A stretch of 32,765 bases of DNA from DAOTXN01 sp034435435 (GCA_034435435.1 DAOTXN010000139.1:1-32765), one strand, 5' to 3'. Shown: positions 7,626-15,929, numbered from the stretch's first letter. Notes: generated from the sequence alone by a model not told the origin. Translations and numbers: made by a program.

Positions 7626-7871
7626 ATGGAAAATTTATCCGAAATCAGCCATCAACCTGGGGCGACAGAAACAGTGCCTGTTCCCCTCTCTTTACTGAAA
7701 AAAATATCTGAGGTAGCAGGGGCATTTGAAGTGCTCCAGGATGAGTTGGAAGATTACCTACTTTCCAGGGACGATGCGTTCTTGGCTCGGATGCGACAGG
7801 CGCGGACCCATCACTTACAGGGCGAAAAGCGCTCTCTAGACTTGTTGAAACAAGAGCTGTGTATCGAATAG
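7626..7871 (+). CDS. RelB-like antitoxin of a type II toxin-antitoxin pair
   Basis: Small acidic/basic helical protein (81 aa). After a variable N-terminus it carries LEDYLLSRDDAFLARMRQAR and a tail RSLDLLKQELCIE, which match the antitoxin that accompanies a RelE/ParE toxin in many Chloroflexota and cyanobacterial genomes (recognised by pattern, not by search). The C-terminal helix would bind the toxin. GAGGA at 7618-7622 lies just upstream of ATG 7626, within the string CTGTAGGGGCGAGG. The reading frame overlaps the following toxin start by 13 bases, the usual antitoxin-first arrangement. Confidence 0.65.
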   Translation: MENLSEISHQPGATETVPVPLSLLKKISEVAGAFEVLQDELEDYLLSRDDAFLARMRQARTHHLQGEKRSLDLLKQELCIE

Positions 7872-8116
7872 AGACCACTCGCCAGTTCGATGAAGACCTG
7901 GGCAAGCTTGATCGCGCTGTTGCCCAACGTGTCATCCACAAGGTGGAATGGTTAGCCCGGCACCCTGAAACGATAAAACTACTCTTTGAGCGCAAAGAAG
8001 CGCCGGGAATCAAAGCCGCGCTGGTGGAGGAGCAATATCGCCAGAGCGCTGGCCGTGTGCCTATTACTCGTCATCAGACTCCGCCACAGGCTCTTTGCTC
8101 TTTTTCCCGCGTTTGA
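7859..8116 (+). pseudogene. Truncated RelE/ParE-like toxin
   Basis: The GTG start at 7859 gives YRIETTRQFDEDLGKLDRAV and RVIHKVEWLARHPETIK, which is the first half of a RelE/ParE mRNA interferase or gyrase-inhibitor fold. After about residue 42 (near 7985) the expected strands (a YRLRVGDYRVIY-like core and a C-terminal I..IGHR-like strand) are missing. The remaining 43 residues (ERKEAPGIKAALVEEQ and on) do not resemble the family in any of the three frames I read. The frame then runs 53 bases into the convergent EcsC-like gene. I read this as a toxin that lost its active C-terminal half while the antitoxin upstream stayed intact; a short, diverged toxin is the alternative. Confidence 0.6.
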
Positions 8117-9212
8117 AACCCTTCAACACACCTGCCACCCGCTTCCTGGCTTCTTCTGCTCCTTCGATGACGCTCTTGCTGGCATCCGCAACCGCCTCGC
8201 CGGCCTTTTCGACACCCGTGACGACACCCTCACCGGTTTTTTTGCCCAGGTCGCCAGCGCCCTCGACGACGCTTTTTCCAGCGCTCGTCACCGTCCTTCC
8301 GGCTTTGCTGACTCCTGTGACCACGCCCTCACCAGCCTTCTTGCCCAGGTCAATGGCTGATTCGGCCACCACGCCGACTCCATCAACGATTTCCTTGCCG
8401 ACCTCTGTGGCCGCCTCACCTGCCGTGCCGACTGCCTCAGCAACGCTCTTGCCGGCACCGGCTATGGTCTGACCGGCTTTGCCGGCGCTCACCACCACCA
8501 GCTCCCCCGCCGATTTGCCCACGGTGATCACTGCTCCGGCGGCGCCATGCACTCCATCGCTGAGCAGTTCCCAGGAGTCTTCAGCCGCCTCGGTCAACCA
8601 GGCGATGATTTCGCGCTCGTCCACGCCCACCAGGGCGCGCGTGCTTTCGGCCCAGTCACCGACCGCTTCCGGTCCCAAATCGAAATAGGCCTTGGCGCGT
8701 TGTCCGATAATGTAGGTCGTGAGCATATTGGTCCCCGCCGAAGCCGCCACTCCCAATACTGGGATGGCTTTGAGCACCGATTTCTGCGCCAACCGCTCGG
8801 TGGCTCTTTGGGCCACCTGTTTGCCTGCTTGACCGAGCAATTGATTTGCCCCAGCGCTGATGCCCGTCACCAACATAACGGCATTCTGCTTCTCCGCCGG
8901 GCTGAGCTGGCGGTCATAGACGGCCGCAATCTCAAGCACCAGTTCCGCTTGCAGCTTGAAGGTCATTCCGATGTCGGCGGCCACTCCAAAGGTAAGCGAA
9001 GTCACGGTACCGAGACCCGGTATCATCGACGCACCGGAGGTCACTGCTCCCACCATCCCGGTTTTCTTGCATTTTTGCTGGATCAGCATGTCGATCAACT
9101 CGCTCGGCGCCGCGTCGGGGTGAGCCTCACGCAGCGCCGCAGCCCGGCCCGCAGCGGCGTCTTCATCGGTATCTGCGATGGCCTGGTCCATATAGGCCAT
9201 CACGTTGTCCAT
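8064..9212 (-). CDS. EcsC-like protein with a C-terminal 11-mer amphipathic repeat region
   Basis: Residues about 40-210 (from ATG 9212) resemble the EcsC family: MVGAVTSGASMIPGLGTV, FGVAADIGMTFKLQAELVLEIA, YDRQLSPAEKQ and a Gly/Ala-rich hydrophobic stretch. The function of EcsC proteins is poorly known; they are often membrane associated. From residue 235 on the protein becomes Gly/Ala/Val/Lys-rich with 11-residue periodicity. Two consecutive 33-residue units both read LGKK[A/T]GEGVVTGV...KAG...KSV.EGA. This resembles lipid-binding LEA or synuclein-like helices (inference). ATG 9212 has AAGG eight bases upstream; an in-frame TTG at 9284 would add 24 mostly basic residues. A lipase-like gene lies upstream on the same strand. 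Confidence 0.7.
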   Translation of the reverse strand: MDNVMAYMDQAIADTDEDAAAGRAAALREAHPDAAPSELIDMLIQQKCKKTGMVGAVTSGASMIPGLGTVTSLTFGVAADIGMTFKLQAELVLEIAAVYDRQLSPAEKQNAVMLVTGISAGANQLLGQAGKQVAQRATERLAQKSVLKAIPVLGVAASAGTNMLTTYIIGQRAKAYFDLGPEAVGDWAESTRALVGVDEREIIAWLTEAAEDSWELLSDGVHGAAGAVITVGKSAGELVVVSAGKAGQTIAGAGKSVAEAVGTAGEAATEVGKEIVDGVGVVAESAIDLGKKAGEGVVTGVSKAGRTVTSAGKSVVEGAGDLGKKTGEGVVTGVEKAGEAVADASKSVIEGAEEARKRVAGVLKGFKRGKKSKEPVAESDDE

Positions 9213-9369
9213 CAGGCCGACCTTTTTCTTCTTGGAAGAACGAGATTTTGCTATTTTGCACCCCCTTGACCGTGAGAAAGCCAAAATGGGAACACGGAAT
9301 CAGAATAGACAAAGATGGTTTCCTCGCTTTTCGTTTTACGTTTTGATGCTCGCTTCTCTGCTTTGCACT

Positions 9370-11364
9370 CTACACCACGTCGTGCAGCGTCTTGGCTCGC
9401 TCGATCCAGCCCTTCAACTGCTGCCCGGCCGGCAGGCGCGGCAGGTCGGCCTGCTCCATCTGTGCAGCCAGCCTTTCCATCAGTGCGCCGCGTTCCTGTT
9501 GGCCCAGTTTTGCCAGTGAATCCACCCCGGCGGCCATGAGCAGCGCCGCCCGCTTGGGACCAACGCCGTGCAGCCGCATCAAGTTAGCCTGTTTGGCCCG
9601 CGCCCGCACCCATTCTTGGGGCATGTTCAAGATGCCGGCCAACCGCGCCAGCCCTCCTGGCCGCGCCGCGGCCACCAAAAAGTCGTGAACCGTCCAGATG
9701 CTTTTTTTGCGCAGCATCACCTCGTGCAGCGGGCCGACGCCCTCTAGCGCCCCTACCCAATAGTCGAGTCGGGCGCCTTTGTCCAGCGGCGCGCGCTGGC
9801 GATATTCCAGCCGCCGCAGCGCCGCGCGCAGCAACGTCGGCAAGGCTAGAACCAGCCAGGCCAGGAACGCCGCTATCAGCCAGAGAAACCACTGGACGCA
9901 CCAGCGAGGCAGGCTGACCATCAGGTTAACCAGATGGCCTGCCAGCCAGACCAGCGCGGCCCCTAGCCAGCTCAACGGCCAGGGTAACGCCGCGTCGCGC
10001 AGCAGTTGGTCGAGCTTGTCGGCCACGTCGGCCAGGCCGATGTCCCAGCGCCAGGCGGCGAGCAGCGCCGCGCCGACGATCAACAACGCCAGCAGCGCCG
10101 CTTTGCCTAGCCCTGCGCCGACGTCTTGGGTGATGGCGGTCTGGCAGCTCGGCGGCGGCGGGTGAGAAGGCCGGTCGAACACGGGGTTATCGCGGGCGAC
10201 CCAACCTAAAATGGGCCGGTACGTTCCGTTCAAGTCGGTCCAGTAGGTCGAGTGGCCTTTGGCTGTAGAACAGACAGGGCGATTGGTTGGGTTGACGCCG
10301 AATTCCAACAGTGGGCCAAATCCGGTGGCCGGGTCATTGCGGGCGAACAGGTTGAGCCAGCGGGGATAGGCGTCACCCTGTTGGGCGCGCGGGACGTCCT
10401 TGGCAAAGCGTACGCTCTCGGCCAACACCAGGCCCTCGCCGCCCAGTATATAACGTACCATGTCCAGCACCGTACCCATGGTGCACAAGGTCTTGACGTG
10501 CTGGCGCTGCTCGTCGGCCAGGCTGCGCGAAACGGCTTCGTAGGCGATCACTGAACCCATCGAGTGACCGATGATGTGGATGAGCGGCTCGCGCCCTTCC
10601 TGCTTGGCCAGGGCGATGGCATTGGCGACGGCCTGCTCCAGATCGCCGCGGATAAAAGCGGATTGGACCGGGTCAAAGACGTAGAGCAAAATGTCGCCCA
10701 GCGACCCGACGACGATATTTTCCACCGCTTGACCGACCCAGTTCGCCAGCCCGCCGATGAGCGGCAGCCCCGCGCCCAGGCGGGCCAGTCGCGCCAGCGT
10801 GTGCAAACCGACGATCAGAGGCGTCGCCAACGTCAGGTTCAGGCCGGTGGCAAAACGGTGGCGGGCCAGGATTTTAGGGTCAATGTTCTCATCGTGGCTC
10901 TTTTGATAGCGCACCTGGGTCCCGGCAGCCCACATCCAAACGATCGCGGCCACCAGGGGCACGATCAGAGTCAGGTCGAGCAGCAGGGCCAGCAGCCACA
11001 GCACGCGCGGCCACGGCCGGCGGGCGCGGACTTGAGTTTCCCGCTCGCGCAGTTGCCACCAGGCCCGGTTCAGGAATTGGCTGCTCCACAGACCCAACCA
11101 GTCCAACACGGCGCTGGCGCCCGGGGCCTGAAACGAGCGCTCCCAACTGATCTCCCACAGTTGAAAAACCTCATCCTGATAGCGCACCGCCATAGAGTTT
11201 TCGTGATAGCGCCCGTACAGCTCTACTTCGTTGGGATTGCCGCCGGCTTCGTGCACCAGCAAGCGCACGCCTTTGTAGAACTGCTCGGCAAAGCGAACCA
11301 GCGTGTCGCCCCGACGCTGCTCGCCGACGCCATGTACGGCCATGATGTCGTGAATGCGCGGCAT
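9370..11364 (-). CDS. Membrane-embedded lipase-like alpha/beta hydrolase with C-terminal helix-hairpin-helix domain
   Basis: Protein of 664 aa with three parts. The N-terminal alpha/beta hydrolase has HGVG at residues 11-14 (oxyanion-type loop after the first strand) and the nucleophile elbow IIGHSMGSVIAYEA with Ser268. It is split by hydrophobic segments at about 120-146 and 173-192. A second hydrophobic block with about three segments lies at roughly 430-540. The C-terminus (about 575-664) is a DUF4332-like helix-hairpin-helix region with LMRLHGVGPKRAALLMAAGV. The catalytic acid and His are not obvious. ATG 11364 is preceded by a strong GGAGGGGGAG. The EcsC-like gene follows downstream. Substrate unknown; acting on membrane lipids is a reasonable inference. 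Confidence 0.72.
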   Translation of the reverse strand: MPRIHDIMAVHGVGEQRRGDTLVRFAEQFYKGVRLLVHEAGGNPNEVELYGRYHENSMAVRYQDEVFQLWEISWERSFQAPGASAVLDWLGLWSSQFLNRAWWQLRERETQVRARRPWPRVLWLLALLLDLTLIVPLVAAIVWMWAAGTQVRYQKSHDENIDPKILARHRFATGLNLTLATPLIVGLHTLARLARLGAGLPLIGGLANWVGQAVENIVVGSLGDILLYVFDPVQSAFIRGDLEQAVANAIALAKQEGREPLIHIIGHSMGSVIAYEAVSRSLADEQRQHVKTLCTMGTVLDMVRYILGGEGLVLAESVRFAKDVPRAQQGDAYPRWLNLFARNDPATGFGPLLEFGVNPTNRPVCSTAKGHSTYWTDLNGTYRPILGWVARDNPVFDRPSHPPPPSCQTAITQDVGAGLGKAALLALLIVGAALLAAWRWDIGLADVADKLDQLLRDAALPWPLSWLGAALVWLAGHLVNLMVSLPRWCVQWFLWLIAAFLAWLVLALPTLLRAALRRLEYRQRAPLDKGARLDYWVGALEGVGPLHEVMLRKKSIWTVHDFLVAAARPGGLARLAGILNMPQEWVRARAKQANLMRLHGVGPKRAALLMAAGVDSLAKLGQQERGALMERLAAQMEQADLPRLPAGQQLKGWIERAKTLHDVV

Positions 11365-11378
11365 TTCTCCCCCTCCTT

Positions 11379-11397
11379 ACGGGTTTGTGGTATAATG
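11379..11397 (+). promoter_or_regulatory. Probable extended -10 promoter for the UPF0175/DUF3368 pair
   Basis: TATAAT at 11391-11396 is preceded by TGG (an extended TGn -10). No good -35 is seen 17 bases upstream. It lies about 70 bases before ATG 11465 in the gap between two divergent genes. Confidence 0.55.
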
Positions 11398-11464
11398 ACG
11401 TGCCGGTTTAGAGTGGCCATTTGTATCACAAATCCCTCGAAATGCCTAGTGGGAGTGGCAAAAG

Positions 11465-11725
11465 ATGGTTACGCGACAAATTGTGATTGATGTACCAGAA
11501 AGAGTATTGTTGGCAGAAAAGACGGACGAGATCAGTTTCGCCCGGGAATTGCGAGTCCTGGCGGCTGTCAAGCTGTACGAGCTGGGGCGTCTTTCGTCGG
11601 GTCGCGCCGCTGAACTCGCCGGTATGCCGCGGGTAGAGTTTCTTCTGGAGCTAAAGCGTTACGATGTCTTTCCTTTTGAAGCCGAGCTGAGTGATCTGGA
11701 GCGTCGTAATGCCCAGGGCCATTAG
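11465..11725 (+). CDS. UPF0175 family antitoxin
   Basis: Small protein (86 aa) of the UPF0175 family, commonly the antitoxin partner of a DUF3368 PIN-like toxin. Typical features are an N-terminal strand IVIDVPERVLL, the helix FARELRVLAAVKLYELGRLS, the helix-turn-helix-like SSGRAAELAGMPRVEFLLEL and RYDVFPF near the end. GGGAG at 11451-11455 lies nine bases before ATG 11465. It overlaps the downstream toxin start by 17 bases. As a DNA-binding antitoxin it may repress its own promoter at 11391 (inference). Confidence 0.85.
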   Translation: MVTRQIVIDVPERVLLAEKTDEISFARELRVLAAVKLYELGRLSSGRAAELAGMPRVEFLLELKRYDVFPFEAELSDLERRNAQGH

Positions 11726-12199
11726 CAATACCTCACCTCTGCTTTATCTGTACCGCGCCGGTGTTTTGGAGTGGTTGCCCAGATTATTCAGCGAAACGTG
11801 GATATCCAATGCCGTCGTGATGGAGTGGATGAGGGCCGGCGGCGAGGCTATCACGTGCCCAATCCCAGGGATTTCGCCTGGCTGCAAGTTGTTGCGCCTG
11901 ACACCGTGCCATCCGAATGGCTGACGTTGGACCTGGGTAGAGGAGAGCTTGAAACGATGGCGTTGGCGCTAGAGAATCCAGGGCGTGTTGTGCTCTTGGA
12001 TGACGCCCTGGCCCGGCGGATTGCTCACGCCGCCGGTTTGGAGGTTTGGGGGACGCTGCGGGTATTGCTGGCGGCGAAATCTGACGGATTGACCGAGCGC
12101 ATCGAACCGTTGATTGATCGGCTAAAGGACTCGGGTATGTGGATTTCAGATAGTGTTCAACAGCGAGTGCTGGCTCTGGCGGGCGAGGAGCCGAAATAG
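11709..12199 (+). pseudogene. Frameshifted DUF3368 PIN-like toxin gene
   Basis: The gene is read in two frames. From ATG 11709 the frame encodes MPRAISNTSPLLYLYRAGV and then SNAVVMEW, the start of a DUF3368 PIN-like nuclease (SNTSPL carries the first metal-site region). The homologous protein continues one frame over from about 11828 (DEGRRRGYHVPNPRDFAWLQ, then LDLGRGELETMALALE, VVLLDDALARRIA, GLEVWGTLRVLL) to the stop at 12197-12199. One base appears to be missing at about 11826-11828 (TGGATGAG where a Leu or Trp codon plus GATGAG is expected). I see no slippery heptamer. The rest of the gene is well conserved, so the event is recent or a sequencing error. Confidence 0.8.
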
Positions 12200-12217
12200 C
12201 AGATCACAACCCTGCCG

Positions 12218-13819
12218 GTGCGTTCTAAAATGTTAGCCGATTTTCGCGTTCGCCAACGAGATCACCTGCTAGAAATCAGCCGGGCCATTACGGCCCAACT
12301 GGACCTTTCGGCCGTGCTGCGTTTGGTGGTCCAGGCCACGGTGGAGATGGTTGCAGGTCAGGCCGGTCTCATCGCCTTGCGACAAGAGGACGGCGGTTTT
12401 GTGGTGCGGGCCAGTCTGGGGTTGCCGGAACCGATACTGGACCTGCTCAGCCCGTTGTGGACCGACTTGCCGGAGCACGGCGACTGGGGGCTACGCTCGG
12501 TGGATCTGGAGCGACGACTGGCGTTGGCCTCGGCGGCTTCGGGCGTGGCCTTGCGCCAGGTGGTGGCCTTGCCGCTGGCGGTGGGCGACCAAACGGTGGG
12601 TGCGATTTATGTATTCCGGCGTTGGGGGAGCAGTTTTTCGACCAACGACCGGCAGATGCTGGCGAGTTTCGCCGACCAGGCCGCCATCGCCGTGCACAAC
12701 GCTCAGCTTTACGAGCAGGTCAGCCGCGAAAAGCGCCGCCTCGACGCCATCATCGAGCACAGCGCCGATGGGGTGATGATCCTCGACGCGGCTCATCGCA
12801 TTCGGGTGTTCAACCGGGCGCTGGCCGCGCTGACGGGTTGGTCGGCTGCTGAGGCGCTGGGGCGCGGCCACGACGAAGTGATCCGCTGGGCGCGCATCTC
12901 CAACGGCGCTGATCTGTCCGCGGCTGAAGCGGGGGGGTGGCCGCTCGCGTCGCCCGGCAGCGGGAGCCGCCCTCAGACGCACTATGTCGAAGGCGATCTG
13001 CGCCAGCGTGACGGCGGCTCTGTTACTGTGGGAATTACTTATGCGCCGCTGCTGGATCGCGAGGGTCGCTTGGTCAACATCATCGCCGATGTGCACGACA
13101 TTACCCGCTTTCGCGAGGCCGAGGAACTCAAGAGCACGTTCATCTCGGTCATCTCGCACGAGCTCAAGACGCCTGTGGCGCTCATCAAGGGCTACGCAGG
13201 CACGCTGCGCCGCGAGGACGCTCAATGGGATGCAAAAACCCTGCGTGAAAGCCTGAACGTGATCGAAGAAGAAAGCGACCGTCTGAATGCGCTCATTGAC
13301 AACTTGCTGGATGCATCGCGGCTGCAAGCCGGGGCTTTGCCGCTCAAAATGAGTCAGGTGGCTCTGGAGGATGTGGCGCTCCGGATGGTGCACAAGTTCC
13401 GTTCGGCTCAACGCCCGGCAGGGGAAAAAGCCAAACACCAATTCACGGTGGATTTTGCCCCAGACTTTCCTGCAGTGCGGGGAGACGAGGCCCGGTTAGA
13501 GCAAGTGTTGAGCAACTTGATAACCAACGCCATCAAATATTCACCCGCCGGTGGAATCATTCGGGTGAGCGGGCGTGTATGGCCCGATGCAGTGGTTATC
13601 ACCGTCAGTGATCAAGGCATCGGCATCGCCCCAGCCGAACAGACCCGTGTGTTCGATGCCTTTTATCGCGTGGATGACGCCCCGACGCGCCGCACTCAGG
13701 GCACGGGCTTGGGCCTGTATCTGGCGAAAGCTGTGGTCGAGGCGCACGGCGGAAAAATCTGGGTCGAGAGTGAGCCGGGCCACGGCGCTTCTTTTAGCTT
13801 TAGCCTGCCGCGGGAATAG
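12218..13819 (+). CDS. Cytosolic GAF-PAS sensor histidine kinase
   Basis: Sensor kinase of 533 aa with no signal peptide or membrane segment. A GAF domain spans about residues 16-165 (ends DRQMLASFADQAAIAVHNAQ), a PAS domain about 172-298 (AIIEHSADGVMILDAAHRI, then DITRFREAEELK), a HisKA domain with the phospho-acceptor His314 in SHELKTP, and an HATPase with N-box NLITNAIKYS (432-441), G1 DQGIGI (465-470), F-box FYRVDD and G2 GTGLGLYLAK (495-504). No response regulator with a receiver domain lies nearby, so the partner is elsewhere. The start is GTG 12218 or ATG 12230; neither has a strong ribosome binding site. The CpXC gene follows after 63 bases. Confidence 0.9.
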   Translation: MRSKMLADFRVRQRDHLLEISRAITAQLDLSAVLRLVVQATVEMVAGQAGLIALRQEDGGFVVRASLGLPEPILDLLSPLWTDLPEHGDWGLRSVDLERRLALASAASGVALRQVVALPLAVGDQTVGAIYVFRRWGSSFSTNDRQMLASFADQAAIAVHNAQLYEQVSREKRRLDAIIEHSADGVMILDAAHRIRVFNRALAALTGWSAAEALGRGHDEVIRWARISNGADLSAAEAGGWPLASPGSGSRPQTHYVEGDLRQRDGGSVTVGITYAPLLDREGRLVNIIADVHDITRFREAEELKSTFISVISHELKTPVALIKGYAGTLRREDAQWDAKTLRESLNVIEEESDRLNALIDNLLDASRLQAGALPLKMSQVALEDVALRMVHKFRSAQRPAGEKAKHQFTVDFAPDFPAVRGDEARLEQVLSNLITNAIKYSPAGGIIRVSGRVWPDAVVITVSDQGIGIAPAEQTRVFDAFYRVDDAPTRRTQGTGLGLYLAKAVVEAHGGKIWVESEPGHGASFSFSLPRE

Positions 13820-13882
13820 CTGAGAGGATTCGTCACAAAAGCGCCAGGATGCAAAGTAATTCAACGAAAGGAATAGAGATAT

Positions 13883-15226
13883 ATGACAACTCAGGCGGTC
13901 ACCTCCGTCAACTGTCCCAATTGTCGCAGACCCTTTACTACTCCTATCGAGCAGATCGTCGATGCACGGACCGATCCAGAGGCAAAGGCTCGGTTATTAT
14001 CGGGGCAACTCAATCTTGTTTTGTGCCCTCATTGTGGCCTTGGAGGAGCGCTCAATGTGCCGTTTCTCTACCATGACGCCGACCTGGAACTGGCGCTGAT
14101 CTATCTGCCGATGGGGTTAGGTGTAACAGACCTAGAGCGGCAAAAAACGATTGGCGACCTGACCAACCGGTTGATGCAGCGCCTGCCACCCGAAGCGCGC
14201 AAGGGCTATCTGCTCCAGCCGCAGACCTTTCTCTCGATAAAGGGCTTGGTGGACGCTCTGCTGGAGCGTGATAAAGAAACCCGCGAGATGCTCGATTTTC
14301 AGCGCCGCAAGATGGAACTGTTTGAGCAGTTGCGTCAGATCGATCCGGACGATAGCCTGGCCGTGGCGGCCTTTTGTGGCGACAATGACACGGAACTGGA
14401 CGTGGCCTTTTTTCAATTGTTGGACATGATGATTGATCTGCTGGATGGTCCCCAGGCTGCCGTCGAGCGCGACCGATTGCTCAGACATCGGGCGACGTTG
14501 TTGGAAAAGAGTTCGGCGGGGCGCTTGCTCAGAGCGCAACAAGCTGCGATGGAGGCTCTAGCGGCCAAACCCACGCACGAAACGCTCATCGAGCAGTTGG
14601 TTATGGCGCAAGATACCCAAGTCCGCAGGGCGCTGGTGGCCATGGGGCGGCAGCTTTTAGACTATACCTTTTTTCAAGCCCTGACCAGCCGGATCGACGC
14701 CGCCGAGACCGCCGGCGACACAGAAACGAGGGATCGGTTGCTTGCTTTGCGCAAACAAGTCCAAGAAATCCGTGATCAGGTGGACGCCAGCCGTTTGGCA
14801 GTGATGAGCGCCCGGACTAACTTGATGCGCGACATTATGTTGGCCGATGACCCCCGCGCAAAAGTGCTGCAGCGTTTATACGAGGTGGACGACGTCTTTT
14901 TCAGTGTGTTGAATGCCAACGTGCGCCAGGCCGAAGCGGAAGGCCGCAAAGATTTAGTGGAGGCGCTGCGCGGCGTGGGCGACATTGTGCTCGAGGTGCT
15001 CAACGAAGCCGCCCCGCCCGAGATCAAATTGATGGGCAAGCTGGCGGACGCTGAAAGTAACGAACAGGTAAACCAATTGCTCCGGGCCGAGCGTGATTAT
15101 CTGAGCGCAGAGTTTTTGGAATTCATCGAGAGCGCCGTGGAGGAAATGGAGCATCTCAAGCGGCCAGCAAATGCCGAGCGATTGCGCTATGCGGCCCAGC
15201 AGATCAAAGAATTGATAGCTGCTTGA
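13883..15226 (+). CDS. CpXC domain protein
   Basis: Protein of 447 aa whose N-terminal 130 residues match the CpXC domain: a zinc-ribbon-like pair NCPNCRRPF (C11, C14) and LCPHCGLGG (C48, C51), followed by NVPFLYHDADLELALIYLP. The rest is helical and rich in Leu, Ala and charged residues, with likely coiled coils (for example RDRLLALRKQVQEIRDQVDA near residue 290). CpXC proteins have no well-established function; the four cysteines suggest a structural metal. AAAGGA at 13868-13873 lies ten bases upstream of ATG 13883. It follows the histidine kinase on the same strand and ends at a hairpin shared with the convergent FHA gene. Confidence 0.75.
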   Translation: MTTQAVTSVNCPNCRRPFTTPIEQIVDARTDPEAKARLLSGQLNLVLCPHCGLGGALNVPFLYHDADLELALIYLPMGLGVTDLERQKTIGDLTNRLMQRLPPEARKGYLLQPQTFLSIKGLVDALLERDKETREMLDFQRRKMELFEQLRQIDPDDSLAVAAFCGDNDTELDVAFFQLLDMMIDLLDGPQAAVERDRLLRHRATLLEKSSAGRLLRAQQAAMEALAAKPTHETLIEQLVMAQDTQVRRALVAMGRQLLDYTFFQALTSRIDAAETAGDTETRDRLLALRKQVQEIRDQVDASRLAVMSARTNLMRDIMLADDPRAKVLQRLYEVDDVFFSVLNANVRQAEAEGRKDLVEALRGVGDIVLEVLNEAAPPEIKLMGKLADAESNEQVNQLLRAERDYLSAEFLEFIESAVEEMEHLKRPANAERLRYAAQQIKELIAA

Positions 15227-15256
15227 GGGCGGGTTTCTCACCTATTGCCTTGAAAC

Positions 15257-15280
15257 GGCGCGTATGGAAACGCGCCTTTC
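15257..15280 (+). terminator. Hairpin terminator between convergent genes
   Basis: A perfect six-pair stem GGCGCG (15257-15262) / CGCGCC (15271-15276) with an eight-base loop is followed by TTTC. It lies 30 bases after the CpXC stop and could serve both convergent genes, though the U-run is short. Confidence 0.55.
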
Positions 15281-15284
15281 TGGT

Positions 15285-15929
15285 TTATGGGTTGTCTAGC
15301 CGAAAGCCGTGTCCGCGCACGGTGACGATGAATTGCTGTTCTGGCGCCGCTTCGGCCAACCGATCGCGCAGGCGACGCACCAGCGCGTCGATGGCCTGTT
15401 CCGAGATGCCTATCTCTTCATCTTCGGGCCAGACCGAGGTGACAACGTCGTCTCGACTGACAACTTGCCCATCTGCGTCGACCAACAGCTCTAACAAGCG
15501 GTACTGCGCTGGTGAAAGAGGGGGATCCAGCTCCTGGCCGCGCACCCACACGCGCCGCGTGCCTTTGTCGAGACGCACGGCGCTTCCAGTCGTCCCCTCG
15601 AAACTGAGCGGCACCGTGGCCTCGGCGCCGATAAAAGAGAGCTTGACAGACAGTGCAACCTGCACTTCGTCGCCGTCTTGCAGCAAATAGGGTTCTTTGA
15701 CTTCCTGACCGTTGACGTGAGTGCCGTTCTTGCTGCCCAAGTCTATCAACAGATAGCCCTGATTGCGACGCTCAATGCGCGCGTGGTGGCGTGACACAGC
15801 ACGCTCGGGCAACGTAATGTCGCAGTCGGCCCCTCGGCCAATAATGACACTATCGCGATCGAGGACCCAACTCTGGCCTTCCAGTTGCCCTTCCTTGATC
15901 AAGAGCATAGGCATGTCTTGTGCTTGCAT
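15285..15929 (-). CDS. FHA domain - winged-helix transcriptional regulator
   Basis: Putative regulator of 214 aa joining a phosphothreonine-binding FHA domain to an OmpR/PhoB-type DNA-binding domain. In the FHA part (residues 8-100) the pThr-contact residues are present: GRGADCDI with G31-R32, SRHHA with S47 and H49, and GSKNGTHVNG with N68. Residues 118-212 form the winged helix (LSPAQYRLLELLVDADGQVV, a recognition helix in AIDALVRRLRDRL, and the wing VTVRGHGFRL). There is no receiver domain, so control would come from phosphothreonine recognition. It diverges from the Ser/Thr kinase gene at 16043. GGGAGG lies upstream of ATG 15929. EmbR of mycobacteria, an FHA-containing regulator acted on by a Ser/Thr kinase, is a functional analogy with a different domain order. 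Confidence 0.85.
   Translation of the reverse strand: MQAQDMPMLLIKEGQLEGQSWVLDRDSVIIGRGADCDITLPERAVSRHHARIERRNQGYLLIDLGSKNGTHVNGQEVKEPYLLQDGDEVQVALSVKLSFIGAEATVPLSFEGTTGSAVRLDKGTRRVWVRGQELDPPLSPAQYRLLELLVDADGQVVSRDDVVTSVWPEDEEIGISEQAIDALVRRLRDRLAEAAPEQQFIVTVRGHGFRLDNP

Noticed and set aside
8064..8116. Toxin-like frame as a full gene overlapping the EcsC-like gene
   Set aside because: The last third shows no family resemblance in any frame, so I treat it as a truncated toxin.
8547..9269. Plus-strand open frame opposite the EcsC-like gene
   Set aside because: No recognisable motifs, and the minus strand encodes a coherent repeat-containing protein.
10564..11490. Plus-strand open frame opposite the lipase-like gene
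   Set aside because: Gln/Arg/His-rich sequence with no domain; the minus-strand gene has a strong ribosome binding site and clear motifs.
11800..11850. Programmed frameshifting in the DUF3368 toxin
   Set aside because: No slippery heptamer, internal Shine-Dalgarno or stimulatory hairpin is evident; a simple one-base loss explains the data better.
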